64,000 nucleotides of DNA, taken from the NCBI GenBank assembly GCA_963576725.1, contig OY755241.1, forward strand, positions 27,406,853 through 27,470,852. The letters run 5' to 3'. The notes under the pieces were generated by a model. That model did not search any database. It was not told the origin of the DNA and saw only the letters and a list, made by a program, of their open reading frames with translations. Positions 36,701 through 37,792 of this stretch are shown here, piece after piece (position 1 is the first letter of the stretch; every line of letters begins with the position of its first letter). The position numbers and the translations under genes were made by a program. This stretch comes from Azorinus chamasolen. Taxonomy: Eukaryota > Mollusca > Bivalvia > Cardiida > Solecurtidae.

Positions 36701-36814
36701 TTCTATATCAGCAAAATATCAGCTGATTTCAGTTTTCAGGAGCTATGCTCCAATCACCCTGATGAATGCTTGCCAGAAAAAGTACAGGTGGACTGTGACT
36801 CCGGTGATGCGTAG
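575..36814 (+). CDS. Secreted TSP1/EGF/sushi/HYR multidomain protein (7 exons)
   Basis: Gene-level model joining 575-726, 9338-9558, 18922-19098, 20699-20812, 32575-32820, 33846-34046 and 36594-36814. The joined length is 1332 nt, or 443 residues plus TAG. Every junction keeps frame: intron 1 is phase 2 and introns 2-6 are phase 1. Donors are GTACAG, GTAAGT, GTGAGT, GTAATA, GTAAGT and GTAAGT; all acceptors end in AG. Domain order by residue is signal peptide 1-22, TSP1-like WxxWxxWSxC 34-57, EGF-like 65-122, sushi 128-182, EGF 188-219, HYR 222-302, six-Cys sushi 307-369, and a four-Cys tail 371-443. There is no transmembrane segment after the signal peptide, so it is probably secreted and may bind other proteins. 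The combination of sushi, HYR and EGF recalls SVEP1-like extracellular proteins (family knowledge), but the size is far smaller and there is no VWA or pentraxin domain. The ligand is unknown. Introns make up more than 95% of the locus and are full of repeats. Confidence 0.85.
727..1200. other. Intron 1, 5' part, no recognised feature
   Basis: AT-rich intronic sequence after the donor. A degraded palindromic scrap (GGCGTCCTCTGATCAGAG) near 830-850 resembles half of a hairpin MITE. I see no ORF, RNA gene or further exon. Confidence 0.4.
1201..1300 (+). repeat. L repeat, 5' end only
   Basis: Begins TTTTTAGCTCAC with the 5' stem and GAGCTTTTGTGATCGCC, followed by GTC-rich sequence. It matches the first 80-100 bp of the longer L copies at 10972 and 30943, but the tandem body is absent. 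A GGTTATCTCC...CACCGAGTAGGTCC block follows at 1300-1350; it recurs inverted at 7895-7945. Confidence 0.65.
1810..2055 (+). mobile_element. TTAA hairpin MITE, group A, degenerate
   Basis: Starts TTTTAACTCTTTCCTCCATAA and carries a degraded copy of the central palindrome (TTTGCATACAGGGTTGACCC near 1847). The A-group tail follows, with ATAGATCTGATTCTATAG and a TTACATGAATATTCA end. The arms have diverged from each other, suggesting an old copy. Confidence 0.55.
2056..3180. other. Intron 1, AT-rich stretch with small microsatellites
   Basis: Contains a short ACG-rich run near 2429-2452 and a (CATT)n run near 2723-2746 next to GGGCCGTAAAGCTCC. The 86-residue open frame at 2215 has no domain, splice context or composition to support it. 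No gene seen. Confidence 0.4.
3182..3385 (+). mobile_element. TTAA hairpin MITE, group A
   Basis: Begins TTAACCCTTTACTC, runs through ATGAATATGAATGTAAGAAATAATG, and carries a partly decayed central palindrome at 3292-3366 (AAACAGAGCAGATCCTGATC ... GATCTGGATCTACTCTGTTT). It ends near GGCATTAAAAGGGA. Confidence 0.65.
3718..5570 (-). mobile_element. Decayed non-LTR (LINE) reverse transcriptase
   Basis: Minus-strand pieces in several frames reconstruct an RT. The finger region GIDN..ADFF lies near 5549-5520, FGFR followed by STAD at 5277-5240, and motif [12 protein letters not shown] at 5178-5146. The catalytic FADD box is at 4875-4864, and a C-terminal CKLC zinc-knuckle start is at 4017-4006. 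Frameshifts and stops interrupt it throughout, so it is a dead copy. The motif order (fingers, DYxRAF, FADD, CxxC) is that of LINE ORF2; the endonuclease is not seen here. It lies antisense inside intron 1. Confidence 0.85.
5760..7255 (-). pseudogene. Retroelement gag-like ORF1, frameshifted
   Basis: The minus strand reads from an ATG at 7255. In order there is a Glu/Lys/Arg-rich helical stretch ([16 protein letters not shown]), then [11 protein letters not shown], and an acidic serine patch. A Ser/Asp-then-Lys block follows at 6698-6590 ([12 protein letters not shown], then [10 protein letters not shown]). Next comes GELEIISS...SERKA...[12 protein letters not shown] at about 6480-6310. A zinc-like cluster HHICASC is at 6105-6087, then after a TAG codon [12 protein letters not shown]. 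At least four frame changes are needed. I associate this architecture with ORF1 of DIRS/Ngaro-like elements from invertebrates, from memory and not certain. Confidence 0.5.
7256..7880. other. Intron 1, possible 5' flank of the ORF1 element
   Basis: AT-rich sequence without long ORFs or clear repeats. It may include the untranslated leader of the ORF1-like remnant on the minus strand, but I see no LTR or inverted terminal repeat that would prove it. Confidence 0.35.
7881..8700. repeat. Degenerate ~150-bp tandem units, L-related
   Basis: Four to five diverged units each carry a GGCCGCTAGGGGCG-like block, ATCAAAATTGTTAA and TTGGTAGGAATAGTC. The same blocks occur at the start of the L element at 30943. 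A GGTGGCAGCGCCACCTGG palindrome lies at 7905-7925, beside the inverted CACCGAGTAGGTCC motif shared with 1335. Confidence 0.55.
8840..9337. other. Intron 1, 3' part with hairpin scraps
   Basis: Holds half of an F-type hairpin (GTCATTTCCACACCAAACCC at 8850), a B-type scrap (GACACGCCGAGTAACGACGTG near 9017) and a small palindrome AACCTCGGA...TCCGAGGTT near 9204-9237. It ends at the exon 2 acceptor. Confidence 0.45.
9338..9558 (+). CDS. Exon 2: end of TSP1-like motif and EGF-like domain
   Basis: The acceptor is GCAATTTCAG and the donor C|GTAAGT. It completes residue 51, then encodes 52-124. ERIRAV continues the TSP1 arginine strand. Cysteines 65, 71, 85, 89, 111, 113, 121 and 122 follow. The segment C85xxxC89YNGG ... 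[12 protein letters not shown] has the spacing and the glycine/aromatic of an EGF-like domain, with an insertion (residues 94-110) before the CxC. It ends in phase 1, so codon 125 (CGG, Arg) is completed by exon 3. Confidence 0.88.
9614..9810. repeat. Dispersed repeat, inverted copy at 14625-14770
   Basis: The segment with TCCCTAAATTGACG, GCCGAACAAATAAAGTTTGG and GCGTTTTGAGACAAAG is present as its reverse complement at 14625-14770. The two copies sit 5 kb apart in the same intron. Class unknown. Confidence 0.7.
9935..10015 (+). mobile_element. TTAA-type hairpin MITE, group B, partial
   Basis: Palindrome TGCAAACAGTTTGAATCCAG ... GGATCCAAACTGTTTG around a GATGAGATGC/GCGTCTCATC core. A shorter A-like palindrome at 10085-10155 (TTTAGACCCAGATTAGACGC ... 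GATCTGTGTCTACACTGTTTT) follows. Confidence 0.6.
10313..10394. repeat. (CA)n microsatellite with CG interruptions
   Basis: CACACA/CACGCG simple repeat. Open frames reading His-Thr or Val-Cys repeats across it are composition artefacts. Confidence 0.95.
10425..10935 (+). repeat. Two copies of an ACCAATGGGAGG repeat around an A-group MITE
   Basis: ACCAATGGGAGGATTTACTC...CACAGATGAACA at 10461 and ACCAATGGGAGGTTTTACTT at 10870 are related; a third copy is at 37388-37445. Between them lies an A-type MITE with tail AAGAAATAATTACACCATGAA and palindrome near 10669-10741 (GACGGCTCCTACAGGAGCC). Confidence 0.6.
10972..12611 (+). repeat. L repeat, near-complete copy with nine tandem units
   Basis: The 5' end TTTTTAGCTCACCAGAGCAC forms a stem with GGTGAGC, followed by GATCGCC and GTCCGTCGTC. 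The body is nine head-to-tail units of about 163 bp, each with CTCAGCTTTCATATTTGGCA, GTCCTCTACAAAAGTTATAT and GGGGTCAAAATT. The 3' end reads CTGGTGAGCGCTTCAGGGCC, then ATTCTGGCCCTCTTGTT, where AGGGCC/GGCCCT forms a hairpin near the terminus. No coding capacity. The terminal hairpins and absence of long inverted repeats could fit a non-autonomous Helitron-like element, but that is inference. Confidence 0.85.
12612..13500. other. Intron 2, no recognised gene
   Basis: AT-rich. The 12640-12740 block (GTGCTTGATATAGAGACAAT ... TTCTAGTT) is related to 37525-37610, so at least part is dispersed repeat. The short block ATTGCAGTTGAAGCGGAGAA at 13455 recurs inverted at 9838. No supported ORF. Confidence 0.4.
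13505..13700. repeat. Tandem palindromes of GAGATAATTTTTTTTATTATCTC
   Basis: Three to four consecutive hairpins of the form CGAGATAA-T(n)-TTATCTCG are joined by GAAAACGAA/TTCGTTTTC spacers, ending in a separate perfect palindrome AAGTCGTGCGCACGACTT at 13684-13701. All arms are short and near-perfect. Confidence 0.85.
13905..14160 (+). mobile_element. Two overlapping group A hairpins
   Basis: The first palindrome is at about 13955-14032 (ACAAAGCAGACCCGCATCAG ... GATCAGGATCTTTTATGTTT), the second at about 14062-14135 (GCAGATAAGACCCTGAACAG ... TCCGGGTCTTCTATGTTTGC). Each is preceded by a CTTT...CTACGCCTTTGCA leader, so this may be a tandem duplication of the MITE's hairpin. Confidence 0.6.
14161..14624. 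other. Intron 2, MITE leader and unique sequence
   Basis: A TTTAACCCTTTCCTCCATAGATACGCATTTTATC leader without its hairpin lies near 14357-14392. The 105-residue open frame at 14233-14550 runs through this leader and has no domain or splice support. Confidence 0.4.
14625..14770. repeat. Inverted copy of the 9614-9810 repeat
   Basis: CTTTGTCTCAAAACGCTTCA, AACTTTATTTGTTCGGC and CGTCAATTTAGGGACAT match the reverse complement of 9614-9810. Confidence 0.7.
14771..15110. other. Intron 2, no recognised feature
   Basis: Apparently unique AT-rich sequence. No hairpin, exon or repeat unit could be supported. Confidence 0.35.
15111..15222. repeat. Inverted repeat (hairpin element)
   Basis: Arms AGTCAGACCAAAACCTCTAA CATTCATAA (15114-15142) and its near-perfect complement (15188-15219, one mismatch) surround a 45-bp loop that itself contains AGCAGCAAACGA/TTTGCTGTTTG. 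Probably a foldback MITE. Confidence 0.8.
15292..16195 (+). repeat. Two L repeats, one directly after the other
   Basis: One L 5' end (ATAGCTCACCGGAGCACAGC) starts at 15296 and its units run to about 15760. A second 5' end (TTTTTAGCTCACCAGAGCAC) starts at 15762 and runs to about 16190. Both carry the CTTTCATATTTGGCACATAG and GTCCTCTACAAAAGTTATAT blocks. The first copy lacks its 3' hairpin, so the second probably inserted into it or replaced its end. Confidence 0.75.
16280..16640 (+). mobile_element. TTAA hairpin MITE, group A, with internal duplication
   Basis: The block CCTACT..ATATTCAT..ACAAAATAGTTA..ATGAA..TATGGAAGGTGGAACATTGTAGCCATTTT occurs twice (16350-16425 and 16436-16506). It is followed by the palindrome AACAGAGCAGGCCCTGATCA ... 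TCTGATCTGGGTCTACTCTG at 16543-16604. The same block and palindrome order is at 54605-54790. Confidence 0.7.
16641..16929. other. Intron 2, AT-rich spacer
   Basis: Strongly AT-rich with ATATTTTTTAACATG and AATAATTTATAATAATATTC. No feature supported. Confidence 0.35.
16930..17237 (+). repeat. L repeat, 3' part
   Basis: Two tandem units followed by the L 3' terminus TCTGGTGAGCGATGTCAGGG, CCATTCTGGCCCTTTTGT. The terminus directly abuts the R element at 17238. Confidence 0.8.
17238..17520 (+). repeat. Dispersed repeat R, copy 2, between two L fragments
   Basis: Starts TGTGTCACCTGCCGAGAGGC, contains GGGATCACTTTTCCGTCGT and CTAATCATTATAGAGCTTTC, and ends TTTGTGTCACCTGCGAGC. Both ends therefore carry GTGTCACCTGC in the same orientation. 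A poly-C run is at 17442-17454. It lies between L fragments 16930-17237 and 17555-17790. Confidence 0.7.
17555..17795 (+). repeat. L repeat, 3' part
   Basis: About one and a half L units, then the terminus GATTGTATGGTGAGCGATAC, CAGGGTCATCATGGTCATCA. Confidence 0.7.
17796..18400. other. Intron 2, hairpin fragments and unique sequence
   Basis: Contains palindrome scraps GCAAACAGTTTAGACTCAGG (17943) and GGCAAATAGTGTAGACCTAG (18271), each resembling one arm of an A/E-type hairpin. Nothing coding. Confidence 0.4.
18402..18655 (+). mobile_element. TTAA-type hairpin MITE, group A, well preserved
   Basis: Leader GTAACCCTTTCCTTTATGTA, GCGCATTTTGACGCATCTGC, a palindrome at 18441-18510 with loop core GGCTCCTATAGGAGCC, then ATAGATCTGATTCTAGAGCT and a CCTACATGAATATTTATCAG end. 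Nearly identical to 55749-55989. A B-like pair (GACGTCACGCCGAG/CGGCGTCCCATCTG) follows at 18735-18780. Confidence 0.8.
18922..19098 (+). CDS. Exon 3: sushi (CCP) domain
   Basis: The acceptor is TCACTTTAG and the donor CCT|GTGAGT. It is symmetrical phase 1-1 and encodes residues 125-183. The four sushi cysteines are 128, 154, 169 and 182, with the conserved NGSVSYP after the first, YTC before the second and IWSGEKPRC at the end (W175). This is the complete minimal complement-control fold, so the exon is one domain. Confidence 0.95.
19160..19250 (+). mobile_element. Group B hairpin, degenerate
   Basis: GGCAAACCAGCTTGAATCAT, GATGAGACACCGAGTTACTG, GCCTCTCATCTGCACCCAAG, TTGTCTGC form a decayed B palindrome 65 bp inside intron 3. 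Confidence 0.55.
19272..19496 (+). mobile_element. TTAA hairpin MITE, group C
   Basis: TTAATTCCCTCATAGG, TCTACC-like and AAAAGGAGCATTAACTATAG, then palindrome GAAACCATTGTGATA ... TATCACAATGGTTTC at 19376-19444 with core TTTGCTCCTATAGGAGCAAA, ending GGAGGAAAGGGTGAA. The right TTAA has mutated to TGAA. The left arm carries AAAACAGC where the right arm implies AAATAGAGC. Confidence 0.8.
19497..20078. other. Intron 3, GGTTAATA-rich stretch and small hairpin
   Basis: Diverged repeats of GGTTAATA/GGTTACTA at 19500-19620 and 19855-19895. A hairpin TTGTAAATAGTGCAGACCCT ... GGTCTTCACTATTTACAG lies at 19763-19822 (E/A-like arms). No exon seen. Confidence 0.45.
20080..20296 (+). mobile_element. TTAA-type hairpin MITE, group C, with matched arm changes
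   Basis: ACCTCTTTGAATAAATCTAC, CGAAAAGGAGCATTAACTAG, palindrome 20172-20240. Both arms differ from the other C copies at the same paired position (GATACATAGAGC opposite GCTCTATGTATC, where others have GATAAATAGAGC/GCTCTATTTATC). It ends GAGGGAATGGATGAA. Confidence 0.8.
20297..20698. other. Intron 3, 3' part
   Basis: A short direct repeat TGTTGCTATCCTGT at 20582 and 20611. Otherwise unremarkable sequence leading to the exon 4 acceptor TTCTTTTAAG. Confidence 0.4.
20699..20812 (+). CDS. Exon 4: EGF-like domain
   Basis: Phase 1-1 exon, donor G|GTAATA, encoding residues 184-221. The six cysteines are 188, 193, 199, 208, 210 and 219, in classical EGF spacing. VNHC before the first cysteine, [17 protein letters not shown] and GWKGRHC are all as expected. 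C-x-D-x4-Y-x-C-x-C is the consensus for Asp/Asn beta-hydroxylation seen in calcium-binding EGF domains, although the usual acidic D-x-D/N before Cys1 is YVN here, so calcium binding is uncertain. Confidence 0.95.
20835..21024 (+). mobile_element. Pogo-like MITE, group D, TA-flanked
   Basis: Inverted ends CAGTGAAACCCCTCTAAACC (left) and, complemented, CAGTTAAACCTCTAAATCGG (right), with TA on both sides. The inner palindrome is CTTAATGCAGGATGAACGTC ... GACATTTACCCTGCATGAAA. The ends recall pogo/Tigger-type Tc1-mariner elements (family knowledge). It sits 22 bp after exon 4. Confidence 0.8.
21140..21300. mobile_element. Foldback element with ~65-bp arms
   Basis: Left arm AATCAAGCATGGGTTTTGTT, AAAGACGGAGTTTTCTATAC, CCGAGGTTGGTC is answered by GACCAACCGAGGGTATAGAA, ACCCCCGGCTTTAAACAAAG, CCCATGCTTGATT. 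The loop is GTTCCAGTCGGAAACG ... GTTTCCGACAGGAAC, itself a stem. The intervening 21300-21745 segment ends with GAGAAGCGAGAAAA, which complements TTTTCTCGCT at 21303, so a larger element may span 21140-21745. Confidence 0.8.
21301..22230. other. Intron 4, 5' part with MITE fragments
   Basis: The tail of an A-type MITE (TAGAGTCTGCTCTGTTTGCA at 21770, then ATTACATGAATATTCATAAG at 21901). The rest shows no gene. Confidence 0.4.
22205..22405 (+). mobile_element. TTAA-type hairpin MITE, group B
   Basis: ATGTGATTACCTATACAAAC, AGTTTTGAG, then CTAGGCGTCTCAGCAGGATC and CAAACTGTTTGTTACTG. It has lost the left half of the inner stem and ends GGCGGCAGCGAAATAGTTAA, the B right terminus. Confidence 0.65.
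22553..22784 (+). mobile_element. TTAA-type hairpin MITE, group A
   Basis: GTTAAACCCTTTACTTCATA, CTACGTCTTTGCAAACAGAG, TAGACCCATTCCAGACGACC, then ATAGATATAATTCTACAGTT and GATGAATATACATGGAG. The inner palindrome is shortened. It abuts the minisatellite array. Confidence 0.7.
22785..25442 (+). repeat. 53-bp minisatellite array, about 50 units
   Basis: The unit runs TGAACTACACACTACATATG, AGGCGTTAGCTGGTCTGTAG, CAGTATGATAGGG. The segment after GTAGC varies among a few states (GTATGATAGGG, GTAGGAGAGGG, GTAGTGGTGGG, GTAGGAGTGGG). A marked variant unit (CTGTTGCAAAATGGTAGGG) occurs near 22915, 23761 and 23921 with the same neighbours, so there is a three-unit higher-order repeat. It lies in intron 4 and has no coding sense. 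Confidence 0.95.
25443..25500. repeat. Array 3' flank, duplicated at 27171-27232
   Basis: CAGCTAAATGTCAAACAGTG, GATTCTGATCATGTGT, TTTAAATACTATGACTGGT closely matches the flank after the second array, so array end plus flank were duplicated as a unit. Confidence 0.85.
25487..26152 (-). mobile_element. LINE fragment: pre-RT linker and RT start
   Basis: Minus strand, 26150 to 25487. First comes the linker [19 protein letters not shown], then [26 protein letters not shown] and [15 protein letters not shown]. After decay it reads [17 protein letters not shown] ... [19 protein letters not shown], the start of a Jockey/CR1-like reverse transcriptase. It ends abruptly at [10 protein letters not shown] and has neither endonuclease nor catalytic palm. 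It separates the two minisatellite arrays. Confidence 0.85.
26155..27170 (+). repeat. 53-bp minisatellite, second array, about 19 units
   Basis: Same unit as 22785-25442. A block with ATGATAGGGTGATATACACA then GCGGTAGTGGTGGGTG is repeated at 26400-26480 and 26665-26740, a further higher-order duplication. Confidence 0.95.
27171..27240. repeat. Second copy of the array flank
   Basis: CAGCTAAATGTCAAACAGTG, TGTAGATTCTGATAATGTGT, TTAAATACAATGACTGGTA; compare 25443-25500. Confidence 0.85.
27290..27890 (+). repeat. Degenerate ~40-bp tandem repeat
   Basis: About 14 units built on GACTTCATACTGCTGTTTAC, CCCTATCCTACAGTCATG. The most regular units are at 27700-27860 (GTGACCTCATACTGCTCTTT). The 107-residue frame across it is a repeat artefact. 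Confidence 0.85.
27891..28470. other. Intron 4, short inverted repeat and unique sequence
   Basis: TATTTTTCAAGGTGCCATCA (28108) is roughly complementary to TGGCACCAGGTTGAAAAATA (28204), enclosing about 80 bp; this may be a small MITE. Nothing coding. Confidence 0.4.
28475..28666 (+). mobile_element. TTAA hairpin MITE, group E, left end lost
   Basis: TTTTCAAGGCGGCGTCTGAT, CAGGGACTGCACTATTTGTC, CTTTATTCCTTTGAAATGTG, GACGACC..TAGAAATTTGG, ending GGCGCTAAAAGGGTTAA. Only the right hairpin arm remains; a fuller copy is at 43800-44035. Confidence 0.75.
28779..29077 (+). mobile_element. Pogo-like MITE, group D
   Basis: Ends CAGTTGAACTTCATTGTC and (complement) CAGTCGAACTCGGATAAC, TA at both sides, inner stem CAGCTTAATGCATGTCTAAA ... 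CAGCATTAAGCTGTC with AAAGCTCATGAGCGTTC at the turn. Confidence 0.7.
29175..29290 (+). mobile_element. TTAA-type hairpin MITE, group B
   Basis: Near-perfect palindrome ATGCAAACAGTTGGGACCCA, GATGAGACGCCGAGTAACTC, GGCGTCTCATCAGGATCCAA, ACTGTTTG at 29213-29282. Confidence 0.85.
29291..29514. other. Intron 4 spacer
   Basis: No feature recognised. Confidence 0.35.
29515..29780 (+). repeat. Dispersed repeat R, copy 3
   Basis: TTGTGTCACCTGCCGAGATG, GGGATCACTTTTCCGTCGTC, CTGTCTGTCCG run, CTAATCATTATAAAACATTC, ATGGGAGGAAGTGTCATGCA, and GTCAGCTGCGAGCAGC at the end. Confidence 0.75.
29781..30319. other. Intron 4, with a 33-bp direct duplication
   Basis: TCTTTCGATCTAGCGCCAGT, GATCATAGACGATG occurs at 30200-30232 and 30235-30269. 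The remainder, including the frames near 29832-30038, shows no support for a gene. Confidence 0.5.
30320..30655 (+). mobile_element. Group D MITE interrupted by a group C MITE
   Basis: A D-type stem (GTCATGCAGAAATCTCCTCT, GGAAGCTTTCTGCATAACTT, TCACCCTGCA) is cut at its TTAA (30410-30413). A complete C element occupies 30414-30633 (palindrome 30465-30533, core GCTTATATAGGAACAAATGC). TTAA is repeated at 30634-30637 and the D sequence resumes as GCAGACA. Removing the C element and one TTAA restores CTGCATTAAGCAGAC, the normal D arm. Confidence 0.85.
30658..30885 (+). mobile_element. TTAA hairpin MITE, group A
   Basis: TTAACCCTTTCCTTCATATA, ACGCATTTGCAAACAGAATA, a shortened inner stem (GACCCAGTCTGATTAGGGTC), then AATGCTCCACCTTTCATATT and GGATAAGGAAAGGCTTAA. 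Confidence 0.8.
30943..32461 (+). repeat. L repeat, second subtype, complete
   Basis: 5' end TTTTTTAGCTCACCAGAGCA, CAAAGTGCTCAAGTTGAGCT, GTGTCCGGCGTCCGTC. An intermediate block has ACTGCCCAATTGTAACCAAA and GGCCGCCAGAGGGCGTGGTC. About seven units of about 150 bp follow (CTTTGATATTTGGTATGTAG, CATGATCTTATGGTCCTCTA, AAAAATGGCCCCGCCCAAGG). The 3' end is TTTGGTGAGCGCTTCAGGGC, CTCATGGCCCTCTTGT. Its body differs from the 10972 copy but both termini match. Confidence 0.85.
32575..32820 (+). CDS. Exon 5: HYR (hyalin repeat) domain
   Basis: Acceptor TTCATTAACAG, donor C|GTAAGT, phase 1-1, residues 222-303. It opens [11 protein letters not shown], then has [15 protein letters not shown] (the W-x-x-P-x-x-x-D signature of HYR), [12 protein letters not shown] in place of the usual F.G...V.Y.A, and a closing C296KFQI. 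Two cysteines (231, 296) form the expected pair. HYR domains have an Ig-like fold involved in adhesion and often sit beside sushi domains, as here. Confidence 0.95.
32821..33210. promoter_or_regulatory. Intron 5 start, two TGACGTCA palindromes
   Basis: TGACGTCA occurs at 32868-32875 and 32898-32905 in a short direct repeat (CATGTAA..A..TAATGACGTCATGACT). The motif equals the consensus CREB/ATF site, but it also occurs in the tails of A-group MITEs (e.g. near 63584), so it is probably MITE-derived. A regulatory role is unproven. Confidence 0.4.
33214..33422 (+). mobile_element. Pogo-like MITE, group D subfamily
   Basis: Ends AACGCCCGCTAATTCGACCA and (complement) CAGTAGAACCCCTCTAATGC, GACCAC. 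Inner palindrome 33276-33362: GCTTAATGCAGGACAAACGT, CAGAAAGCTC..GAGCTTTCTG, GTTCTGCATTAAGC. The left tip is eroded. Confidence 0.75.
33613..33725. mobile_element. F-type hairpin element
   Basis: Arms CGTCATTTCTCCACCAAACT, CTATACTGGGACCACT and AGTGGCCACAGTATACGATT, TAGTGGAGAAATAAAG around ATCGTCTCG. Related copies are at 48222, 53641 and 56098. Confidence 0.75.
33846..34046 (+). CDS. Exon 6: six-cysteine sushi domain
   Basis: Acceptor TTTGTTACAG, donor A|GTAAGT, phase 1-1, residues 304-370. Cysteines are 307, 320, 331, 335, 354 and 369. The order [15 protein letters not shown] ... [15 protein letters not shown] ... [18 protein letters not shown] is the extended sushi seen next to HYR domains in SVEP1-like proteins, with an extra cysteine pair (320/331) beside the canonical four. 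W360 and the closing P-x-C are conserved. Confidence 0.93.
34135..34318 (+). mobile_element. Pogo-like MITE, group D subfamily
   Basis: Ends AAAATCCCGATTATTCGAAC and (complement) CAGTAAAACCTCGATTATTC, inner stem GACAGGTGACAGCTGAATGC ... GCATTAAGCAGCCACCTGCC with AGAAAGCTCCTC at the turn. The left CAGT is lost. Confidence 0.75.
34370..34586 (-). mobile_element. TTAA-type hairpin MITE, group A
   Basis: Tail TTCATGAATATTCATGTAAA, palindrome at about 34491-34553 (GCAAACAGGAC ... GGCGGCTCCTACAGAAGCCG ... CTGGGTCTGG), ending GTAAAGGTTAA. It is separated from the next MITE by one base plus a TTAA. Confidence 0.7.
34591..34809 (+). mobile_element. TTAA hairpin MITE, group C, both TTAA intact
   Basis: TTAA at 34587-34590 and 34810-34813. 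CCCATTTCCTCATAGGC left end, GGAGGAAAGGG right end, inner palindrome GAAACCATGTAATAAATACA, GCATTTGC..GCAAATGC, TTTTATCACAATGGTTTC with decayed left arm. Confidence 0.85.
34840..35130 (+). repeat. ~28-bp tandem repeat
   Basis: Ten or so units of TATACGCGTGTTCCTTAAAT, ATGATC, with ATTAATATGATCAATNCTCG variants at 34905-34985. Confidence 0.85.
35205..35475 (+). mobile_element. Group A MITE followed by (GT)n
   Basis: ACTCTTAATCCCTGCCTTCA, TATAAACGTGTTTTCACGCA, TTAGAGTAGACCAAGGTCAG ... GATCAGGGTCCGCTCTGTTT. The tail passes into TGTGTGTG/GTGATTGTGTG microsatellite at 35389-35471. Confidence 0.7.
35655..35985 (+). repeat. Minisatellite grown from a group B hairpin arm
   Basis: About 12 units alternate between CTGAAATACCTAGTAACGTGGCGTCTCAT-like (about 29 bp) and ACACGTAGTAACGTGGCGTCTCAT-like (about 24 bp) forms. 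The unit core AGTAACGTGGCGTCTCATCT and the final GGACCAAGCTGTTTGGCG are the right arm of a B palindrome. The frame reading VTWRLIH across it is an artefact. Confidence 0.85.
35986..36322. other. Intron 6, D-like hairpin remnant
   Basis: AGCTTAATGCAGGTAGAAAC ... GACTCGCATTCAAGCTGTTA at 36198-36282 with TGAAAGCTGCT, flanked by GGATAACTCGAACC and GATTACTCGAACTTACAGT: a decayed group D copy. Confidence 0.55.
36323..36490 (+). mobile_element. Pogo-like MITE, group D, diverged
   Basis: Starts CAGTAAAACCTCTCTATAAT, AACCACTGAA; the other end is TTTAGTGGCCGATATACAGT. The core ACGCTCCTATAGGATCC again shows the CTCCTATAGG motif. Confidence 0.55.
36594..36814 (+). CDS. Exon 7: C-terminal four-cysteine segment and stop
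   Basis: Acceptor TTTGTATTTTAG. Two bases complete residue 371, then 72 codons run to TAG at 36812-36814. Residues 371-443 contain four cysteines (395, 422, 429, 438), a charged helix-like stretch [18 protein letters not shown], and [18 protein letters not shown] do not recognise the domain by name; the position after a HYR-sushi pair suggests a companion domain of that architecture. An alternative donor G|GTGATG at 36804 is in phase 1 and could skip the stop, but I found no convincing downstream exon. Confidence 0.82.
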
Positions 36815-37025
36815 AACTGTTTAGAGCATAGTACGGAAATACTTATTTACATTAGAAGAACAGACCTCCGGCCAAACAATTCCAAGTTAATGAAGCGAAA
36901 CTAAACCATTACAGTACACCTTGCCCATAGTAACGGTATTTCGACAGACACATGGAGGTCGTTAAGAACGGATGGTATATAAGCTACTATCTGTCTTCAA
37001 AGTTCAGAATTATACCTTGTACATT
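36815..37025. other. 3' UTR candidate
   Basis: Directly downstream of the stop. No AATAAA is found close by; the first outside a MITE is at 37620-37625, about 800 bp on, and is only a weak candidate for the polyadenylation signal. Confidence 0.35.
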
Positions 37026-37195
37026 TGGAAAGATACGAGTGGTGTATAGATACGAGTGGTGAACATACGTGAGAGGTGTACATATACGGGTGGGGGTACA
37101 GATATGAGTGGTGTACAGATACGAGTGGTGTACATATACGGACAGATACGAGTGGTGTACATATACGGGTGGGGGTACAGATATGAGTAGTGCAC
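37026..37195 (+). repeat. ~18-bp and 65-bp tandem repeat
   Basis: Repeats of AGATACGAGTGGTGTACA and TATACGGGTGGGGGTACAGA; the block ATACGGGTGGGGGTACAGAT appears at 37073 and 37161. Tyr-His-Thr frames on the minus strand are artefacts. Confidence 0.85.
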
Positions 37196-37339
37196 AGCGT
37201 AAAACTACATTATATATCAAGAGTTCAGTGTAAACTGTTATGTATCACCATTGTGTAACATTCTTCGTGTATTGGTAATTGTTCAGTTGTATTTTATGCC
37301 CCATATCCCCATCGACATTTTATACCAGATTTAAGGGAC

Positions 37340-37610
37340 TTTTAAGAAAATCCTTCACTATATAATATCGTGAAAAACACTCGTGTGTCCAACTACGCAT
37401 ACACTAATGGGAGGATTTACCACACAATTACACAGATGAACAACCTTGGTGTGTAGATATAGCTAAAGAGGCGACTATTTGCTATTTACCCGAGTTATGT
37501 GACTGAACGTTTCTTTACTATAAAATATATAGTGACAAGTGCTTGATTTAGAGTCAATATCGCCAGGGGCATCTGTATCTTATGGACGCAATTTCCTAGT
37601 TTTTCTTAGT
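37340..37610 (+). repeat. ACCAATGGGAGG-type dispersed repeat
   Basis: CACTAATGGGAGGATTTACC, CACAGATGAACAACCTTGG and GTGCTTGATTTAGAGTCAAT correspond to blocks at 10461, 10870 and 12665, so the same repeat family is spread between this region and intron 2. Confidence 0.6.
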
Positions 37611-37629
37611 TCTAGTAAAAATAAAGATT

Positions 37630-37710
37630 TTAGTGTCAAACAGTTTGGATCCTGATGAGACTCCCAGTTACTCGGTGTCTTATCTGGATATAAACTGTTG
37701 GCCTTACAAG
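37630..37710 (+). mobile_element. Group B hairpin
   Basis: GTCAAACAGTTTGGATCCTG, ATGAGACTCCCAGTTACTCG, GTGTCTTATCTGGATATAAA, CTGTTGG. Confidence 0.75.
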
Positions 37711-37792
37711 TTCGCTCCATAGATAATGCTTGTAGCGGCTTTGCTCCCAGCCTGTCATTGTGGACACATTTCATAAACGCTTAACCCATTAA

